The notes under the pieces were generated by a model. That model did no database searches. It saw nothing but the letters and a program-made list of their open reading frames with translations, and was not told the origin of the DNA. From contig JAAEPA010000958.1 of the NCBI GenBank assembly GCA_024222475.1, forward strand, positions 1-43,957: a stretch of 43,957 nt of DNA, read 5' to 3'. This DNA is from Gammaproteobacteria bacterium (GTDB lineage Bacteria > Pseudomonadota > Gammaproteobacteria > JAAEPA01). Both the position numbers and the translations under genes were made by a program. Position 1 is the first letter of the stretch. Every line of letters starts with the position of its first letter. Shown here in pieces: positions 9,816 to 17,905 of this stretch.

Positions 9816-10036
9816 TTAGGTTAGCGCAAAATATCCTATACATCTAACCGAATCGCCAGGCTCCGCGCATACTTCCCGTTAAAAAATCGGTGCCGCTACC
9901 TGACCACTCCGCGCCGGCTTGGTATACTATCGGCATTTTCTGCGCAGACTTAATGTGGGTCAGAGAGTAGACAGATACTTTTGAATCTTCTAGGGTAGGA
10001 AATTCACGGTAGTTGTCAAGGAAGATGATGCATTTA
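9816..10036. other. Intergenic region upstream of the FIST-kinase operon
   Basis: There is no gene in this 220-bp stretch, which continues to 10180 if the transposase scrap is not counted. It must carry the promoter for the minus-strand signalling operon. A plus-strand TATACT at 9923-9928 with a poor -35 (TGACCA at 9901-9906, 16-bp spacing) could drive rightward transcription toward the sulfotransferase. No clear hairpin or repeat was seen. Confidence 0.3.
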
Positions 10037-10177
10037 TTAGGCCGCTTTATCTGTGTCTTTGAGCCCCTTTTTGGTTGATTTACTGGGATTCAGATAGACG
10101 ATGTTTTCAGGCTGCCAATTGCGTGTGGGCCCAGACCAGCGATCAGGCCTTCGCACGCTGGCTACCTTGTAGAGGAC
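10037..10177 (-). pseudogene. Transposase C-terminal scrap
   Basis: The minus-strand frame ending at 10037 encodes VRRPDRWSGPTRNWQPENIV followed by YLNPSK and a Lys-rich end. The pattern of Arg-x-Asp-Arg-Trp-Ser-Gly, Thr-Arg-Asn-Trp and LNP resembles the C-terminal tail found after the catalytic core in some IS3-like transposases. Nothing of the catalytic domain remains, and no start belongs to it, because the frame simply runs into the sulfotransferase promoter and start. I take it as a mobile-element relic. Recognition is by memory of the motif, not by search. Confidence 0.4.
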
Positions 10178-10180
10178 GGT

Positions 10181-11062
10181 ATGCTGCGGCAAGATAACTG
10201 CTTTTCTCTGCGCGATGGCGGCGCGCACCAACAACCGCTCATATTATTCTTACATATTCCAAAAACGGGGGGGACAACCCTCAACAAACACCTTTACAGA
10301 CACTGCCACACTAAAAATAACGATATTGCGGGAAATGATTATCTACACTCTGGGATTTACTATTTCCCCTTTGGCTTTTTTAAAGAGCCGAACTCCTCGC
10401 TACCCCCTAACGCCCAGCAAATACTTTCCAGCGACGATCTTCGCGCTATATTGGGGCATTTTCGCTTTGGGGTTCACCGTCATGTCACTCGGCCCTGGAC
10501 TTATATCACCCTGCTCCGTAACCCCGTAGACCGGATCATTTCACTGTTCTGCCACCTGAAATTGGCACCGGACATGACTCTGAAGGAGTTTGTTTTAAAG
10601 GCTCCCTATCGGGAAATAGACAACGATCAGACCCGTCGCATCTCAGGACTTGAACCTGCGTTGGGTCAGTGCACGAGAAGCACCCTTGCGCAGGCAAAAG
10701 ATAATCTACATAAATATTTTTCCGTGGTGGGGCTCACTGAGCGATTTGACGAATCTTTGATCCTGCTACAACGTCACTTCAGGTGGGACAAGCAACTTTA
10801 CTTTTACCTCAAAAACGTCAACCCGAACCGACCCTCGCGGGAGACCTATTCGAAGAAGACTCTGGAGGCCATTTACGACAGGAATGCGCTGGACATTCAG
10901 CTATATGCATTCGCCCAGCAACGATTGGAGGCACTTATCGCCCGGCAGGGCCAAGGATTCCACGAACAGTTGGACTGTTATAGGTCCCTAAAAAGAAATG
11001 CGCTGAGAACTAAGGACAAAAGGGCAAGCCAGATGGGAAAGCTTTCTCGACAGCATTTGTAA
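10181..11062 (+). CDS. Sulfotransferase-family protein
   Basis: This 293-residue protein is a PAPS-dependent sulfotransferase of the carbohydrate/Sulfotransfer_2 type. The 5'-phosphosulfate loop is FLHIPKTGGTTL at about residues 23-34, with the expected Lys-Thr-Gly-Gly. The 3'-phosphate site is LLRNPVDRIISLF at about 111-123, with Arg and Ser in the right order. No signal peptide or membrane segment is visible. The first 18 residues are not typical and ATG 10181 is the only Met before the loop, so the N-terminus may be truncated or altered by the adjacent transposase scrap. It converges on a collagen-like gene. A surface glycan or protein acceptor is plausible but unproven. Confidence 0.82.
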   Translation: MLRQDNCFSLRDGGAHQQPLILFLHIPKTGGTTLNKHLYRHCHTKNNDIAGNDYLHSGIYYFPFGFFKEPNSSLPPNAQQILSSDDLRAILGHFRFGVHRHVTRPWTYITLLRNPVDRIISLFCHLKLAPDMTLKEFVLKAPYREIDNDQTRRISGLEPALGQCTRSTLAQAKDNLHKYFSVVGLTERFDESLILLQRHFRWDKQLYFYLKNVNPNRPSRETYSKKTLEAIYDRNALDIQLYAFAQQRLEALIARQGQGFHEQLDCYRSLKRNALRTKDKRASQMGKLSRQHL

Positions 11063-11120
11063 TGAATGCTACCTATACACGTCCCTATCTGACTTGCCGT
11101 ATCGCTCGTATTCAGCATTG

Positions 11121-11160
11121 TGACAACAGTGACATAGCTAAAGCTATGCGCTTGTTGTCA
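11121..11160. terminator. Bidirectional hairpin between sulfotransferase and collagen-like genes
   Basis: Arms TGACAACAGTGACATAGC (11121-11138) and GCTATGCGCTTGTTGTCA (11143-11160) pair at 14 of 18 positions around a TAAA loop, with one 4-nt internal loop. Shorter outer matches (GTATTCA against TGAATAC) extend the stem. It lies between two convergent genes and lacks a strong T-run, so it is a likely but weak bidirectional terminator. Confidence 0.45.
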
Positions 11161-11217
11161 TTTCTTGAATACATACGACTATTGGGCGCCGGTTAGGGAA
11201 ATATGTCGTTCGCATTC

Positions 11218-11853
11218 CTAACTTGCCCTTCCTGCTGGACCAGCGGGACCTATGGGGCCGGAGGGACCTGACTCACCCTGCGGACCGTGAGGCCCGGAGG
11301 GACCTGGATCACCTTGTGGGCCGTGGGGACCGGCGGGTCCTCGACGACCTAGCGCACCACGATCTCCCTTATCCCCCTTGCCTCCTGTTGGCCCCGAATC
11401 TCCCTTTTGACCCTCAGGACCGGTGGGGCCTGTAGGTCCGGGAGAACCAGAAGGTCCGACCGGACCCATAGGTCCTCCAGCGGGACCAGGTACACCTATG
11501 GGACCCGCCGACCCCATGGGTCCGGGTGGACCGGGCTCTCCTTGAGGACCATGTAAGCCTGCCGGACCTGATTCGCCCTGCAGACCATGCGGACCTGGCG
11601 GGCCCATGGGCCCCGCCGGTCCGGGTTCGCCCTGGGGACCCTGTGGACCAGGAGGTCCCGGAAGAACCGCTGGTGCGGGTTCGCCATTCTCACCCTTGGG
11701 CCCCGGCGGCCCAGCGGGCCCCTCTTTCAATTCAAGCTTGGAGAGCCTTTCGGTTAACTCACTAACCATCGCAGTTAGTGACTGTACCGAGCCCTCCAGC
11801 GCAGTAATTTTTTCGGCCTTGCTCACTACGGATTTAGCTCTTCTTTTTCCCAT
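11218..11853 (-). CDS. Collagen-like Gly-X-Y repeat protein
   Basis: This is a 211-residue protein. Residues 1-43 are charged and helical, with a heptad pattern ([19 protein letters not shown] and on), probably a trimerising coiled coil. Residues 44-209 are almost continuous Gly-X-Y triplets rich in Pro, such as [15 protein letters not shown], with interruptions near [10 protein letters not shown] and GPAGGPMGP. There is no signal peptide, membrane anchor or sorting tail, so export is unexplained. The repeats make the gene GC-rich and prone to length change. Bacterial collagen-like proteins form triple helices and are often surface or filament components. Function here is unknown. A sulfotransferase is encoded convergently 155 bp away. 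Confidence 0.85.
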   Translation of the reverse strand: MGKRRAKSVVSKAEKITALEGSVQSLTAMVSELTERLSKLELKEGPAGPPGPKGENGEPAPAVLPGPPGPQGPQGEPGPAGPMGPPGPHGLQGESGPAGLHGPQGEPGPPGPMGSAGPIGVPGPAGGPMGPVGPSGSPGPTGPTGPEGQKGDSGPTGGKGDKGDRGALGRRGPAGPHGPQGDPGPSGPHGPQGESGPSGPIGPAGPAGRAS

Positions 11854-11941
11854 GAGTTAGTTCATCCTATTTATGAATAGTTCTAGCACGATGCCATCAG
11901 AATACCCTATTCAGTCCCCGAAAAGCTATCGCTCAATACTT

Positions 11942-12760
11942 TCACATAGGCTCAACCAACAGTTGTGGATCCAAGCGAGCCGCAAAAAGATTGATACGCC
12001 AGTCCAAATGGGCGCCGGTGGATCGCCCGGTTGCCCCCACCTCGGCGATGACGTCACCTTGGCGTACAATTTGACCCTCCTTAACTTGAATCCTACCTAG
12101 GTGCAGAAAACTCGAAGACAGCCCATGGCCATGGTCCAATATTAGAGTTCCCCCGGAAAAATACATGTCCGGGTGCGTCAGTGTAATCACGCCATCGGCG
12201 GGAGCACGAACCACAGTCCCTTTGGGTGCGGCAATATCGACCCCATAGTGAGGCCTTTTGGGCTGACCATTAAGAATACGCTGACTGCCATACACCCCTG
12301 TAATTTTCCCCGTTAGAGGCCAGATAAACCCCTCCAGAAAATCAGTGCGGGGATCATCGAGCCGCCGAGCCTCCTTTACCAGGGCAACCTCGGTACGAAT
12401 ACGCTCCAGCGCCTTGGTACTGGGGTTTACCTTATTGGGAGACAAACCATTGATGCGCTGTATTCGGTAATCACGTTGACTAATCTCCAATATAGTTTGA
12501 TGGCGGTGTCCATCGGGCAATATGACTGTTAGTTGTTGCCGTTTAGGGACATCACGGCCAAAACCGAGAAGGAATAAACCCCGATCAGAAACACGTATCG
12601 CACGACCCTCGAACTCGACCCTGGCACCGGAGAGCGTTCTCCCCTGTACCAGGCCTCCCTGCACCAAATTCCCGTCTAACTGTAGACTGGCACCAAATAA
12701 CGGAACCATCCAGAGCGTAGCGACCAAACCGATAAAAAAACTTACGGTTATAGGCATCAT
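11942..12760 (-). CDS. M23-fold (LytM) exported peptidase-like protein with altered metal site
   Basis: This 272-residue protein has an N-terminal signal sequence (MMPITVSFFIGLVATLWMVP and on) and so is periplasmic. A beta-rich N-terminal domain (about 28-105) precedes the LytM domain (about 150-270). The first metal ligands are present: His171 and Asp175 in HYGVD. The typical HGHGLSSSFLHL strand (210-221) follows. The final H-x-H motif, whose second His binds zinc, reads GAHLDW, with Asp at 253 in place of His. Activity may be lost, as in EnvC/NlpD-type amidase activators, or metal binding may use Asp. It ends a minus-strand run after dihydroorotase (51 bp gap), and an AmiC-type amidase lies 13 kb away. 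Confidence 0.8.
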   Translation of the reverse strand: MMPITVSFFIGLVATLWMVPLFGASLQLDGNLVQGGLVQGRTLSGARVEFEGRAIRVSDRGLFLLGFGRDVPKRQQLTVILPDGHRHQTILEISQRDYRIQRINGLSPNKVNPSTKALERIRTEVALVKEARRLDDPRTDFLEGFIWPLTGKITGVYGSQRILNGQPKRPHYGVDIAAPKGTVVRAPADGVITLTHPDMYFSGGTLILDHGHGLSSSFLHLGRIQVKEGQIVRQGDVIAEVGATGRSTGAHLDWRINLFAARLDPQLLVEPM

Positions 12761-12811
12761 TCACCTCACTCGGTCAAAATTGGTATTTGCAACGCCTGCA
12801 AATACTGCAGC

Positions 12812-14158
12812 TCAGGATCGTTGATCGAAATCCAGCCTACGTCCCTTGACGTTTTCAACAAAGCTTCCCTGCTGGTAGGCGACCTGACCACTGACCAAGA
12901 CAGTATCGACACGAGAACGAAAACTGATTCCCTCGAAGGGTGACCAACCGCATTTATATAGAACATCTTGTCGATCAACGGTAAAGGCATCGTCTAGATC
13001 CACCAAGACCAGATCCGCCCAGTATCCTTCTCGGATGTAACCTCGTTCCTTGATCCCAAAACATCGGGCAACGGCATGGCTGGTTTTTTCCACGATCAAC
13101 TCCAGCGAGAACCTATTGTCATGGAACAACTCCAACAATGCGGGCAGGGCATGCTGAACCAGCGGCAGACCCGAAGGAGCCTTGAAATAGGTATTGTCTT
13201 TTTCCTCTTTGGTATGGGGAGCATGATCAGTACCGATCACATCGATTCTACCCTCCCGCACGGCCTGGATCAGTGCTTCACGATCCTGGCGTGTCTTAAT
13301 GGCAGGATTGCATTTGATCAGCGTTCCCTTTTCTGCATAAGCGCTTTCATCAAAGTACAAATGGTGCACGCAGGCCTCGGCGGTGATGCGCTTGCGCTCT
13401 AGGGGCTCGGTGGAGAACAGCTTGAGTTCGCCTGCCGTGCTCAGGTGCAGGACATGCAGGCGGGTATCATGCTCACGGGCCAGTTCCACGGCAAACGAGG
13501 ATGATTTATAACAGGCCTCGGCACTGCGAATGCTGGGGTGATATCGAACGGGTACATCATCGCCATATTGCTCCCGGTAGCGATGTTCGTTCGCGCTGAT
13601 CATGGGAGTATCTTCACAATGGGTAGCAATGAGCGTTGGGGCATGGATAAATATCTGTTCCAAAACTTTAGGATCATCCACCAGCATATTTCCAGTAGAG
13701 GCCCCCATAAAGACCTTGATACCGCAGGCCGCCGCGTGATCCAGCGCCCGGATGACATCGAGATTGTCATTGGTGGCCCCCAAATAAAAGGCATAATTGG
13801 CCACTGATTTCTGAGCCGCCTGCGCGTATTTCTGTTCCAGTGCCTGCAGAGTCACCGTCTGAGGACGTGTATTGGGCATGTCCATAAAACTGGTGATCCC
13901 CCCGGCAAGGGCAGCCCTGGACTCGGTGTGGAAATCCGCCTTATGAGTCAAGCCGGGGTCTCGAAAATGGACCTGATCATCGATCATGCCCGGCAGCAAA
14001 ACCTTACCCGAGGCATCGATGACCGTATCGACCGTGCGCCAGCTTAGATCGGCATCCAATTGCTCGATACGGCCGTTACGAATATAGACATCTAAGGACT
14101 GCGATCGCCCTTCATTAACGATGCGCGCATTGGTGATGAGGATGGATTTCATTTTCAA
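12812..14158 (-). CDS. pyrC: Dihydroorotase (long, type I-like)
   Basis: This 448-residue amidohydrolase would cyclise carbamoyl-aspartate to dihydroorotate in pyrimidine synthesis. It shows the metal-binding start LPGMIDDQVHFRDPGLTHK, the conserved SFMDMPNTRP substrate loop, IKVFMGASTGNML with the Lys that is carboxylated in this family, THCED, VLHLSTA, and the catalytic DVIGTDHAPHTKEEK. The length and the D-D-Q-V-H-F signature fit the long dihydroorotase class, not the 348-residue E. coli PyrC type. Start ATG at 14156-14158 is followed by another Met two codons on. A pair of facing REP-like repeats lies just upstream and may separate it from the protease gene. Confidence 0.92.
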   Translation of the reverse strand: MKMKSILITNARIVNEGRSQSLDVYIRNGRIEQLDADLSWRTVDTVIDASGKVLLPGMIDDQVHFRDPGLTHKADFHTESRAALAGGITSFMDMPNTRPQTVTLQALEQKYAQAAQKSVANYAFYLGATNDNLDVIRALDHAAACGIKVFMGASTGNMLVDDPKVLEQIFIHAPTLIATHCEDTPMISANEHRYREQYGDDVPVRYHPSIRSAEACYKSSSFAVELAREHDTRLHVLHLSTAGELKLFSTEPLERKRITAEACVHHLYFDESAYAEKGTLIKCNPAIKTRQDREALIQAVREGRIDVIGTDHAPHTKEEKDNTYFKAPSGLPLVQHALPALLELFHDNRFSLELIVEKTSHAVARCFGIKERGYIREGYWADLVLVDLDDAFTVDRQDVLYKCGWSPFEGISFRSRVDTVLVSGQVAYQQGSFVENVKGRRLDFDQRS

Positions 14159-14205
14159 AATAATACTTTAGCCTTATGCAAACAGTCGGAATTTATATTA
14201 CAAAT

Positions 14206-14257
14206 GGTGCGTATGGCGCATCCTACTCTAAGCGACGTTGGGTGTGCTATGCGTACC
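14206..14257 (+). repeat. Facing REP-like repeat pair forming an 18-bp hairpin
   Basis: Arm 14206-14223 (GGTGCGTATGGCGCATCC) and arm 14240-14257 (GGGTGTGCTATGCGTACC) are two diverged, oppositely oriented copies of the common intergenic GGTGCGCATGGCGCACCC-type repeat. In plus-strand RNA all 18 positions pair, five of them as G-U wobbles at positions 4, 7, 10, 13 and 16, with a 16-nt loop. It sits between the 3' end of the CPBP protease gene and the start of dihydroorotase. It may act as transcription boundary or mRNA stabiliser. Confidence 0.5.
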
Positions 14258-14264
14258 TATATTT

Positions 14265-14717
14265 CTAAGCGCTTGGGAAACCAAATAACCAGTAATACCC
14301 GACGTTATAGTAGGCATGTAGAAATATCGCCGGCGTCAAAGATTGATATTTATCCTTGAAATAACCGAACAACAGCGAGGGGATGAACACTGCTGCCGCC
14401 CATAGAGGGGCATGGTAGAGGAGATGCATGGCCGTGAACAACAGACTGGTCAACAGATTGGCCATCGTGATCGGCCCTAGGGGAGCAGCCTTCAATATTT
14501 TTACGAAAAATTCCTGAATAAACCCGCGAAAAACGATTTCTTCTACCACAGGATAGAGCGCTGCAGGAACCAAAAAAGCCACTGGGCGATCGAGCGGCCA
14601 AGCCAGGTTCAGATCAGGCCGAAAAATAAATAATAGACCGCCCCAGAATGCTAGACCAGCAACAACCGCGCCCCACAGATAGCCGTCACGTATCACACCT
14701 TTTTTGTACCAGGTCAT
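14265..14717 (-). CDS. Short CPBP intramembrane glutamic protease, MrtJ-like
   Basis: This 150-residue polytopic membrane protein belongs to the CPBP (Abi/Rce1-like) intramembrane protease family. Motif 1 is Glu59-Glu60-x-x-x-Arg64 in VVEEIVFRG. Motif 2 is His98 in FTAMHLLYH. Motif 3 is His134 with Asn138 in FLHAYYNVG. Four or five helices fit, which is short for the family. The gene overlaps by 32 bp the end of a large gene whose product carries a Gly5-Cys/TM/basic tail. That pairing, the small size and the one-to-one context match the dedicated JDVT-CTERM protease MrtJ. The family is certain; the MrtJ assignment is strong inference from recalled family features. Confidence 0.85.
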   Translation of the reverse strand: MTWYKKGVIRDGYLWGAVVAGLAFWGGLLFIFRPDLNLAWPLDRPVAFLVPAALYPVVEEIVFRGFIQEFFVKILKAAPLGPITMANLLTSLLFTAMHLLYHAPLWAAAVFIPSLLFGYFKDKYQSLTPAIFLHAYYNVGYYWLFGFPSA

Positions 14718-17451
14718 AGTGTTGACATAAGGCGTGGAAGCTGGCCAGCAGCACTAAAATCAGAAATAAGGCATCGAATTTTCCATCTGGGCTCAACATA
14801 CAACCACCTCCACCTCCATTGCCGGAACCGCCGTTGTTACTACTAGGGGCCGGGGGGGAGAGCCCAACCCGGAAGACTCCGCGCCCATGGGTGAAAGCGT
14901 ACAAAGTATTAACACCTTTATGGGTGTTGAGCACCAACTTTTCGGTAACGACATTGGCAAAACCGGAATTCTCCACCATCCAGGTCTGACCGTCATCGGT
15001 GCTCACGAACACGCCAAGGTCCGTGCCCACGTACAAACGGCGGGTATCGCTGGGATCGATAACGATGGAGTGAACGGGAATATCCGGGATGCCGTCAGTC
15101 TGACCGCGCCGATCGATGGGCGTCCAGGTACTGCCTGTATCGACGCTTTTCAATATATGGTCGGTTCCGAAACTGGACACCGTGGCATAGACGATTTGGT
15201 CATCCTGAGGATCAAATGCCAACGAGGAGATGAAGTGGTTAGCGGCGGCTGGGGACTCCGTCCAGACCGTTGCGCTGTTCGCAGACAGGGCACTGCGAGT
15301 ACTCGCTGTATAACCATCACTGGTTCCTGCGATCACCACATCGGAATTCTGTGGGGAAATAGCGACAGACGACAAACTCTTCACCCCGGGGAGGAATGGA
15401 CTCGCCTGTTCCCAAGACTCCGCTTGATTGGTAGTACGCCACATAAAGGCCCCGCCTGTCCACAGGATATTGGAATTTCCGGGATCCATCTCGAAGGGGG
15501 CGATGAATAAAAAATTATTAGTTGATTCGGTGATTCCAATACTGGCGGGGGCGAACACGCTTCCGCCATCGGTAGACTTCTGGATGAGCCCCCCACCCAG
15601 CTCAGCAAAAAGAATCTGGGTGTTATTCGGGTCCACCGCAACAAAACCTCCGTCACCGCCATGGATCTCGCTCCAGGCATTAACGCCGGCCACTTGGCTT
15701 CCGCGTATAGTGCCGTTGTCCTGGGTCCCGCCGAAATAGGTCAAACCATCCGGATAGACTGCTCCATGATAGAACTGGGTGACTCCATAGCCGTTGTTCA
15801 GACTGGTCCAGGCCTGAGCACTCGCATTACTCGGATCACAGGGCGCCTGAAGACCCGTCGCCGTCGCCGCCAGGGCATCATCAGTACGGAAGACCCCCCC
15901 GTCGTTACCGACGAACATCTGCTTATTGCCAGCGCCATTGTAATCGGGATGAAACGCGATCACGTGTTGATCGGCATGGACGTATTGAGGCTCCGTGCTG
16001 TTCGACCAGTAAGAAGCCAGCCCCCAGTTCATACCACCATCATCGGAGCGAAACAGATCGATGCCTCCCGCCCAAACTACATCAGGATCTAGCGGATCTA
16101 CGGCAATGACATTGTCGAACCAGCCCTGATTGAAGAAGGAGTCCACGGAAAAGGAACACTCGGAAGCAAAGGCAAAAAAGGGATTGGTGAGCAACACGGT
16201 GTTAAGCTTGTCACCGTTGGAATTTCTTACCTGTGGAGTCCAGGTTCCACCTCCGTCGGTGGATCGAAACACCGCGTGCAAACCATCTTCAAACTGGCCA
16301 AAGGCAACACTCGCGGAAAGGGCATAAATAATATCCTCATTCGAGGGGGCGATGGCCAATGAGGTTCGCCCCATAGAGGCCTCGGTCAACACCGACGCCC
16401 AGCTGTCACCACCATCGGTAGTTCTGAACACCGCCGCCTGAGTAAAGGTTCCGCAGGCCGCAAAGACATGATCTGGGTCCTGTTCGGTGCGGATGGCTAG
16501 ATCGAGACACCCGCCATTCACTGCCGATGGTTGCACCTGAGTCCAAACCGCCCCCCCATCGATAGAACGGAACACCCCCGCCCGGGTTGCGGCATAGACG
16601 ACCTGAGCATTGTTGTGGCTGACCACTAGATCGTTCACATAGTGAAAATCGGACTTGTTCTCGGGACTCAACAGCTGGGACCAAGTGACACCACCGTCGG
16701 TGGTCTTGAATATCCCGTCACCACGCACGAAATCCCCATTGAAATATCCTTCGCCGGTTCCGGCATAGATCACATTAGGGTTCTGCGGGGACATGGCCAT
16801 TGAATTGACCGCTAGATTGGCGATCAGGTCGCTCAGAGCAGTCCAACTCGTACCCCCATTGGTGGTCTTCCAGACCCCGCCGGCAACCCCGGCAGCATAG
16901 ATGATATCGGCATTGCCCGGATCGATGAGCAGGGCCCTTGTGCGCCCCCCCACATTACCCGGCCCCAGCGCCTGCCAAGCCCCCGAAAACGGTTCCTGGG
17001 GGGCAGGAGCCTGCATCTCGAATTCCCGCGCTGAAAAGGCCCGATTCGAGCGTGTTGCGCTTGAATACCGTTTCATTTGTCTCATATGCTGAGACGCAGC
17101 CCCATAGCGCTCGACCGGCAGAGAGGACTGCCCGAAAGGAGCACGCTTTTGTACATAATACACTTGAGCCTCCTTAGGCTTATCGTAGCGCTTGGGGTTT
17201 TCGATCTTTTGTTTTTGCTTGGTAAGTAGGTAGGCTTTCAATTCATCATTGATCGAAGAGGCAGGGCCGGAAAGGAAGGAAAGTTCTCCTTGGTAGAATA
17301 AGACAATAACCAAGACCATCAAGAAAATCAGGGCCAATCCCACGATCCATCGGATGGCGTATCGTCCTAAACTCGGACCAGACCTGCTACTGATCACGCC
17401 CCCCCCCTGTTGAGACTTGTCGAACACAATACTTGGCTGACTCGAATCCAT
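14686..17451 (-). CDS. Asp-box beta-propeller surface protein with C-terminal sorting tail
   Basis: This 921-residue protein starts with a cytoplasmic segment and a membrane helix (about 33-53). A linker (to about 155) and a long propeller region (about 158-860) follow, with at least seven Asp-box/BNR motifs such as TTNGGTSW, TTDGGVTW, SIDGGAVW, STDGGGTW and STDDGQTW, as in sortilin/VPS10-like and photosynthesis-stability-factor-like folds. The end (about 870-921) is a Ser/Gly linker, Gly879-883, Cys884, MLSPDGKFD, a hydrophobic stretch (about 891-907) and a tail with Lys and Arg. This Gly-rich/Cys/TM/basic layout is a protein-sorting signal of the JDVT-CTERM type. The adjacent overlapping CPBP protease is the likely processing enzyme. 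It is probably surface exposed; its ligand is unknown. Confidence 0.85.
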   Translation of the reverse strand: MDSSQPSIVFDKSQQGGGVISSRSGPSLGRYAIRWIVGLALIFLMVLVIVLFYQGELSFLSGPASSINDELKAYLLTKQKQKIENPKRYDKPKEAQVYYVQKRAPFGQSSLPVERYGAASQHMRQMKRYSSATRSNRAFSAREFEMQAPAPQEPFSGAWQALGPGNVGGRTRALLIDPGNADIIYAAGVAGGVWKTTNGGTSWTALSDLIANLAVNSMAMSPQNPNVIYAGTGEGYFNGDFVRGDGIFKTTDGGVTWSQLLSPENKSDFHYVNDLVVSHNNAQVVYAATRAGVFRSIDGGAVWTQVQPSAVNGGCLDLAIRTEQDPDHVFAACGTFTQAAVFRTTDGGDSWASVLTEASMGRTSLAIAPSNEDIIYALSASVAFGQFEDGLHAVFRSTDGGGTWTPQVRNSNGDKLNTVLLTNPFFAFASECSFSVDSFFNQGWFDNVIAVDPLDPDVVWAGGIDLFRSDDGGMNWGLASYWSNSTEPQYVHADQHVIAFHPDYNGAGNKQMFVGNDGGVFRTDDALAATATGLQAPCDPSNASAQAWTSLNNGYGVTQFYHGAVYPDGLTYFGGTQDNGTIRGSQVAGVNAWSEIHGGDGGFVAVDPNNTQILFAELGGGLIQKSTDGGSVFAPASIGITESTNNFLFIAPFEMDPGNSNILWTGGAFMWRTTNQAESWEQASPFLPGVKSLSSVAISPQNSDVVIAGTSDGYTASTRSALSANSATVWTESPAAANHFISSLAFDPQDDQIVYATVSSFGTDHILKSVDTGSTWTPIDRRGQTDGIPDIPVHSIVIDPSDTRRLYVGTDLGVFVSTDDGQTWMVENSGFANVVTEKLVLNTHKGVNTLYAFTHGRGVFRVGLSPPAPSSNNGGSGNGGGGGCMLSPDGKFDALFLILVLLASFHALCQHYDLVQKRCDT

Positions 17452-17485
17452 TGAAGAACACCTATCGCATTGGCTGGTGAGACGA

Positions 17486-17872
17486 CTACCTGATGCCTGT
17501 CATGTACTGGACATTGATATTGACAAATCCCTTTTCATTGACCTCAAAAGGAATGGCCTGAACACTGAGAAAGGTATGCTTCTGAGGCCGCAGGATATAC
17601 GCGCCAGGTGGCAACACGATACGATAATACCCCTGCGAGTCTGAACCTGCGGAGGCAATAATCTTATCCTTGACATCCCTAACCTCGAGCTGGGTCTGCA
17701 TCGGCTTGCTTCGACACTTGTCGCGTCCGGCCACGGGCACCGCCCCACAAGTCGGGCCCATGGTGACATGCCCCTCCACCCCCCTTTCAGCAGCGGTAGA
17801 TGTCGGTTGCATCGGTGCACAAGCGAGCAATAGTCCCAGCAGGCCCATGATCCCAAGTTTTAGCGTGTGCAT
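17486..17872 (-). CDS. Small lipoprotein with carboxypeptidase-regulatory-like fold
   Basis: This 128-residue protein has a lipoprotein signal ending LLLACAPMQ, so Cys18 would be acylated. The mature part has a single beta-sandwich domain, with GVEGHVTMGPTC near the start and the typical GYYRIVLPPGAYIL strand pair of carboxypeptidase-regulatory-like or prealbumin-like domains. Two or more Cys in the mature domain could form a disulfide. It lies 34 bp upstream of the propeller gene on the same strand, so it may be an accessory or anchor of that sorting system. Its role is inferred only from position. Confidence 0.7.
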   Translation of the reverse strand: MHTLKLGIMGLLGLLLACAPMQPTSTAAERGVEGHVTMGPTCGAVPVAGRDKCRSKPMQTQLEVRDVKDKIIASAGSDSQGYYRIVLPPGAYILRPQKHTFLSVQAIPFEVNEKGFVNINVQYMTGIR

Positions 17873-17905
17873 TGGTATCCATTAACGGTGAGGAACAATT
17901 TTTCC

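Noticed and set aside
11223..11860. Repetitive GC-rich tract examined as a possible CRISPR or tandem repeat array
   Set aside because: The periodicity is 9 bp and encodes Gly-X-Y triplets in one frame. No constant repeats with unique spacers exist.
12766..12990. Minus-strand frame of 74 codons at the end of dihydroorotase
   Set aside because: It overlaps the conserved C-terminus of dihydroorotase in another frame and shows no motif.
14887..15510. Plus-strand frame of 207 codons within the propeller gene
   Set aside because: It is antisense to repeated Asp-box coding sequence. The long frame results from codon bias in the real gene.
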